From positions 186,001 through 250,000 of the forward strand of contig JACKLQ010000001.1 in NCBI GenBank assembly GCA_024235835.1: a stretch of DNA of 64,000 nt. Reading direction: 5' to 3'. The notes below the pieces were generated by a model, which saw only the letters and a list, made by a program, of their open reading frames with translations, had not been told where the DNA came from and did not search any database. Shown one piece after another: positions 60,791 to 64,000 of this stretch (position 1 is its first letter; each line of letters begins with the position of its first letter). This DNA comes from Thiobacillus sp. (GTDB taxonomy: Bacteria; Pseudomonadota; Gammaproteobacteria; Burkholderiales; Thiobacillaceae). The position numbers and the translations under genes were made by a program.

Positions 60791-62446
60791 GTGTCGCTGG
60801 TTTCATCCAAAAGCCGTGACGTGGTGGTCAATTACGGCGAGTTGCGTGCCCTGGTGGTGGACGACTATCCGGGCATGCGCAGTGCCCTCAAGCTGACCCT
60901 GTCCAATTTCGGCATCACGAAGATCGACCTGGCAACCAATGCCGCCGAGGTGTTGTTCAAGGTCCAGAACAACCGCTACGACCTGATCCTGAGTGACTTC
61001 AACCTGGGGGAAGGCAGGGATGGCCAGCAACTGCTGGAAGAACTCCGCCACCGGAACCTCATCTCCCTGTCCACCGTTTTCGTCATGGTCACGGCGGAGG
61101 CTGGCTACGAGAAGGTGGTGGCCACGGCGGAACTGGCACCGGACGATTACCTGATCAAGCCTTTCAGCGCGGAAATGATGCGCAACCGCCTGGACAACAT
61201 CCTCATGCGCAAGCTGACCTTTGCCAAGGTCTATCAGCACTTCGAGGAACACGAGCTTGAGGATGCCATCAGGGGCTGCGACGAGATCATCAAGGCCAAG
61301 CCCAAATACGTGGTGGATGCCCTGCGCTTCAAGGGGGAATTGCTCAATGCCACGGGCCGGTTCGAGGAGGCGGAAGCCCTTTACCGCCAGATCATCGAGA
61401 TGCGGGCCATTCCCTGGGCACGGCTGGGCCTGGCCAAGGCCCTGCACAACCTGAAGAAGAACGACGAGGCCGAGTCTCTTCTGATGGACGTCCTGGACGC
61501 TTCTGGAGAACTTGTTTCGGCCTATGACCTCATGTCCGAGGTGCGCCTTTCGAAGGGAGACAAGGCGGGCGCCCAGAAGGCCCTGGAAAAGGGCGTGTCG
61601 GTTTCCGCCAAGACGGTGCGCCGCCAGCAACGCCTGGGGGAGGTGTCCTTCGACAATGGCGACCTGGAGGTGGCCAAGACAGCCTTCATGAACGTTATCG
61701 AGAAGGGTCGTAATTCCGTTTTCGTGTCCCCCCAGGACTATGGCCACCTGTGCCGGGTGCAGGTGGAGCAGGGGGACGCCAACGGCGCCCTGGAAACCCT
61801 GCGCAAGGGGAAAGCCATGTTGCAGGCCAGCCCGGAAGGCCAGTTCGTCAGCGCCGTCGTGCGGGGCATCGTGCACAACCAGACGGGCAATGCGGCGGAA
61901 GCGGAAAAAGCCATGGAGGAGGCCGCCAGGCTGAACCAGGAGGGTGCCCGCACGGACGAGCGCTTCATGCTGGATTACGCCGAGGCCTGCATGGTCACCG
62001 GGCGCCACGAGCAGGCGGACAACATCATCCGCGACGTGGCCCGCAACGCCCATGACAGCGACGCCCTGCTGGCCAAGGCCAAGGGCATCTTCGAGAAGGC
62101 AGGGCGTGCCGAGGCAGGGGATGCATTGCTCAAGGACGCCACCAATACCGTGCGAGCGCTCAACAACGAGGCGGTCATCCTGGCCCACAAGGGCGACTAC
62201 GCCACGGCCATGGAAAAACTGCGGGAGGCCTGCTGGGAGGCGCCCCACAACCCCCGCATCCTCATGAACACGGTTTGGGTCATGCTCAAGCACATGGAGT
62301 TGTCAGGCATGGAAGAGGAACTGATGGAGCAGGCCCGGGCTTTCCTGGCCGACGCGGACAAGCAGGTGCCAGGCCATGGACGCCTGGCCACCCTGCGGGC
62401 CCAGATGCGGGAAGTGGAAGCCCGCTATGGCATTCGCAGGAGATAA
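60791..62446 (+). CDS. CheY-like response regulator with TPR repeats
   Basis: The 551-residue protein has a receiver domain (residues 18-140) with acidic residues in LVVDDY, the phospho-acceptor Asp in LILSDFNLGEG, and Lys in DYLIKPFS. The rest consists of about ten TPR-like helical repeats (e.g. RFEEAEALYRQIIEM, GDKAGAQKALEKGV). It lacks a DNA-binding or enzymatic output domain, so signalling should go through protein contacts. The GTG start has GAGGAG upstream. It is three bases before the histidine-kinase-like gene. Confidence 0.9.
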   Translation: MSLVSSKSRDVVVNYGELRALVVDDYPGMRSALKLTLSNFGITKIDLATNAAEVLFKVQNNRYDLILSDFNLGEGRDGQQLLEELRHRNLISLSTVFVMVTAEAGYEKVVATAELAPDDYLIKPFSAEMMRNRLDNILMRKLTFAKVYQHFEEHELEDAIRGCDEIIKAKPKYVVDALRFKGELLNATGRFEEAEALYRQIIEMRAIPWARLGLAKALHNLKKNDEAESLLMDVLDASGELVSAYDLMSEVRLSKGDKAGAQKALEKGVSVSAKTVRRQQRLGEVSFDNGDLEVAKTAFMNVIEKGRNSVFVSPQDYGHLCRVQVEQGDANGALETLRKGKAMLQASPEGQFVSAVVRGIVHNQTGNAAEAEKAMEEAARLNQEGARTDERFMLDYAEACMVTGRHEQADNIIRDVARNAHDSDALLAKAKGIFEKAGRAEAGDALLKDATNTVRALNNEAVILAHKGDYATAMEKLREACWEAPHNPRILMNTVWVMLKHMELSGMEEELMEQARAFLADADKQVPGHGRLATLRAQMREVEARYGIRRR

Positions 62447-62449
62447 GCC

Positions 62450-63103
62450 ATGAACATCGAAAGCAAGGACCTCTACGCAGCCCTCATGCACGAACTCAAG
62501 AACAACCTGGGCCTGCTGGCCATGACCATCGACGGCATCCCCGTCACGGGCATGCCGGCCCACGACCAGTCGGTGGACGAGGCCCGCCTGCTGTGCCAGC
62601 GGGTCGTGGACCGCCTGCAGCAGGCGCTGCTGGTGTACAAGGCCCAGAACCAGCCCATCGTGCCCATGGTGGACGCCTACTCGCCCCGGGACCTGGCGGA
62701 CGAACTGAGGGACACCGCCGCCTCCCTGGCACGGGACCGCCTGGAGGTGGAGGTGCGGGCAGCCGAAAACGTGCCGGCCATCTGGTTCCTCGACCGCAAC
62801 CTGGTGGAGATGGCCTTGATCAATGCCGTCCACAATTCCCTGGGCTACGCGAAGAGCCGGATATCCATTTACCTGGCCATGGAAGAGGGCTGCCTGGACA
62901 TCTCCGTTCTGGATGATTCGGACGGCTATCCCGAGCACGTGCTCCAGGCCTTTGCCGCTCGCCAGCCCTACCGCTCCACCGGCACCGGCCTGGGGCTGCA
63001 ATTCGCCCAACTGGTGGCCGAGGCCCACGAGAACAGGGGCAGGGTGGGTGAGTTGCGCCTGAGCAACCAGGGAGGCGCCCTGTTCACCCTTCGCCTGCCT
63101 TGA
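62450..63103 (+). CDS. Small histidine-kinase-like protein
   Basis: The 217-residue protein has a phospho-acceptor helix LMHELKNNLGLLAMTID (H-x-x-K-N) and an HATPase_c domain with NAVHNSLGYA (N box), VLDDSDGYP (G1) and STGTGLGLQFAQLV (G2). It has no membrane segment or sensor domain. It probably phosphorylates the adjacent CheY-TPR protein, to which it is coupled with only a three-base gap. Confidence 0.85.
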   Translation: MNIESKDLYAALMHELKNNLGLLAMTIDGIPVTGMPAHDQSVDEARLLCQRVVDRLQQALLVYKAQNQPIVPMVDAYSPRDLADELRDTAASLARDRLEVEVRAAENVPAIWFLDRNLVEMALINAVHNSLGYAKSRISIYLAMEEGCLDISVLDDSDGYPEHVLQAFAARQPYRSTGTGLGLQFAQLVAEAHENRGRVGELRLSNQGGALFTLRLP

Positions 63104-63197
63104 GCATCGTGATTCCCTGTTTTCCGGCCCCAGGGAGGGGGCTGCTACACTTTCCGCCCCAGTGTTTCATCCTGGCCGTAATGGCCGCTACAACCTC

Positions 63198-63680
63198 ATG
63201 AATCAACAGGAAAAATCCTCAGTATTGCTGGTCTGCATGGGAAATATCTGCCGGTCCCCCACCGCCGAGGGGGTGCTGCGGGACAAGTTGGAAGCCGCGG
63301 GCCTGATGGACCGGGTGCATCTGGACTCCGCCGGCACCCACGACTACCACGTGGGCAAGCCACCGGACCGGCGCGCCCAGGAGGCGGCAAGGAAGCGGGG
63401 TTATGACCTTTCCGCCCTGCGGGCCCGCCAGGTCGGCATGCGGGATTTCAGCGAGTTCGACCTCATCCTGGCCATGGACCAGGACAACTTCGAGTCCCTG
63501 GTGCGGGCCTGCCCCCAGGAGCTGCGGCACAAGGTGCGCCTGTTCCTGAGCTTCAGCAGCCGCTTCACGGGCCAGGAGGTGCCGGACCCCTACTACGGCG
63601 GCAGCCAGGGCTTCGACCACGTGCTGGACATGGTGGAAGATGCGTCGGAGGGGCTCATCGCCGCCCTGAGGCAAGCCTGA
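63198..63680 (+). CDS. Low-molecular-weight protein-tyrosine phosphatase
   Basis: The 160-residue protein has the P-loop VLLVCMGNICRSP (C-x5-R) near its start and the general-acid DPYYGG near its end. These enzymes remove phosphate from tyrosine or arginine residues. The ATG at 63198 is chosen by the family N-terminus. It follows the kinase-like gene by 94 bases and may belong to the same signalling group or stand alone. Confidence 0.93.
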   Translation: MNQQEKSSVLLVCMGNICRSPTAEGVLRDKLEAAGLMDRVHLDSAGTHDYHVGKPPDRRAQEAARKRGYDLSALRARQVGMRDFSEFDLILAMDQDNFESLVRACPQELRHKVRLFLSFSSRFTGQEVPDPYYGGSQGFDHVLDMVEDASEGLIAALRQA

Positions 63681-63762
63681 CGCAGGTCGCCCGGGCAAGA
63701 GAAAGCCGGCCTGGGCCCAGGCCATTCACTGGGCGTGTTGACTTATCGAAAATGGGAATGCC

Positions 63763-64000
63763 ATGAGCCTGGTACCCTTCCAATTACCTGATCGGTGTTC
63801 AGTGCTGGTTACCGGTGCAGGCGGTGGCTACGATTTCGTATGTGGACTGCCGATTGCCCTGGAGCTTGAAAGCAGGGGGCATTCCGTCCATCTGGCTAAC
63901 TATTCGTTTACCAATCTATCCGCCGTCCAGGGCGCCATCTGGCATTCCGAGCACCTGCTGGAGGTTGGCCCAGACGCAAGCTCCACGGAAGCCTATTTCC
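63763..64000 (+). CDS. DUF1152 protein, N-terminal part (runs off the window)
   Basis: The first 79 residues read SVLVTGAGGGYDFVCGLPIA, ALELESRGHSVHLANYSFTNL in parts, which fits the nucleotide-binding-like start of DUF1152 proteins. The function of this family is unknown. GGGAATG precedes the ATG. The C-terminus lies beyond 64000. Confidence 0.7.
   Translation, partial: MSLVPFQLPDRCSVLVTGAGGGYDFVCGLPIALELESRGHSVHLANYSFTNLSAVQGAIWHSEHLLEVGPDASSTEAYF

Overview
The window is GC-rich bacterial DNA, most likely from a betaproteobacterium of the Rhodocyclales/Nitrosomonadales type. The reasons are the coupled ubiG-gph pair, a one-piece tmRNA with tag ANDETYALAA, a methylcitrate gene cluster, ProQ/FinO, umuDC and the codon bias. 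I cannot name a genus. Almost every position is genic or repeat-bearing, and no featureless stretch exceeds about 300 bases.

Region by region. (1) 1-2060: core DNA with the tail of an unknown gene, ubiG, gph and the tmRNA gene ssrA with its terminator. (2) 1996-19146: a decayed genomic island bounded by a direct repeat of the ssrA 3' end (20 bp exact). Inside it, two inverted IS21-family elements (2901-5361 and 15530-17989) enclose a broken Type III-like restriction-modification locus. The locus holds a res gene that lost its N-terminus to the IS21, an AlbA_2/ATPase gene, a mod gene split by an IS3-family element, a BRO-N gene and a DUF429-like gene. An unrecognised minus-strand gene lies beside it. 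Outside the IS21 copies are two truncated genes and a HigBA-type toxin-antitoxin pair. No integrase is left in this island.

(3) 19211-30445: a propionate/C5-acid cluster. On the minus strand are prpD, prpC, prpB, three HpcH/HpaI-type CoA lyases, a mesaconyl-CoA hydratase-like MaoC protein and an acyl-CoA ligase. An acuI/yhdH-type reductase is divergent. A reasonable reading is activation of a C5 dicarboxylate, hydration, cleavage to propionyl-CoA plus a 2-oxo acid, and assimilation of propionyl-CoA by the methylcitrate cycle. Four paired G-run hairpin repeats sit only in the gaps of this cluster. (4) 30455-38905: ordinary chromosome with a DnaQ/GIY-YIG fusion, an HU protein, small secreted proteins, a CMD-Rieske fusion, dtd, an RTX protein, a ProQ/FinO protein, a stress-like protein, phnA/yjdM and a frameshifted gene.

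(5) 38898-57299: an accessory-rich zone. It carries a hydratase coupled to a NERD-UvrD helicase with a divergent WYL regulator, a methyltransferase, umuDC, a HipBA-type pair, a VWA protein, a DUF2779 protein and a coiled-coil protein with a nuclease-like C-terminus. A compact operon AbrB-PIN-HIT-(SBD)HNH-HNH follows, then YecA, a VapBC-type pair, and an integrase stub beside tRNA-Asn. Several short broken genes mark decay. (6) 57344-64000: core DNA with aspC, uvrB, a CheY-TPR regulator, a small histidine-kinase-like protein, a low-molecular-weight phosphatase and the start of a DUF1152 gene.

The two most promising places for something new are the res/AlbA_2/mod/BRO-N/DUF429 locus, which is disrupted here but may be intact in relatives, and the intact operon at 52439-55227 with the nuclease-like gene upstream of it.
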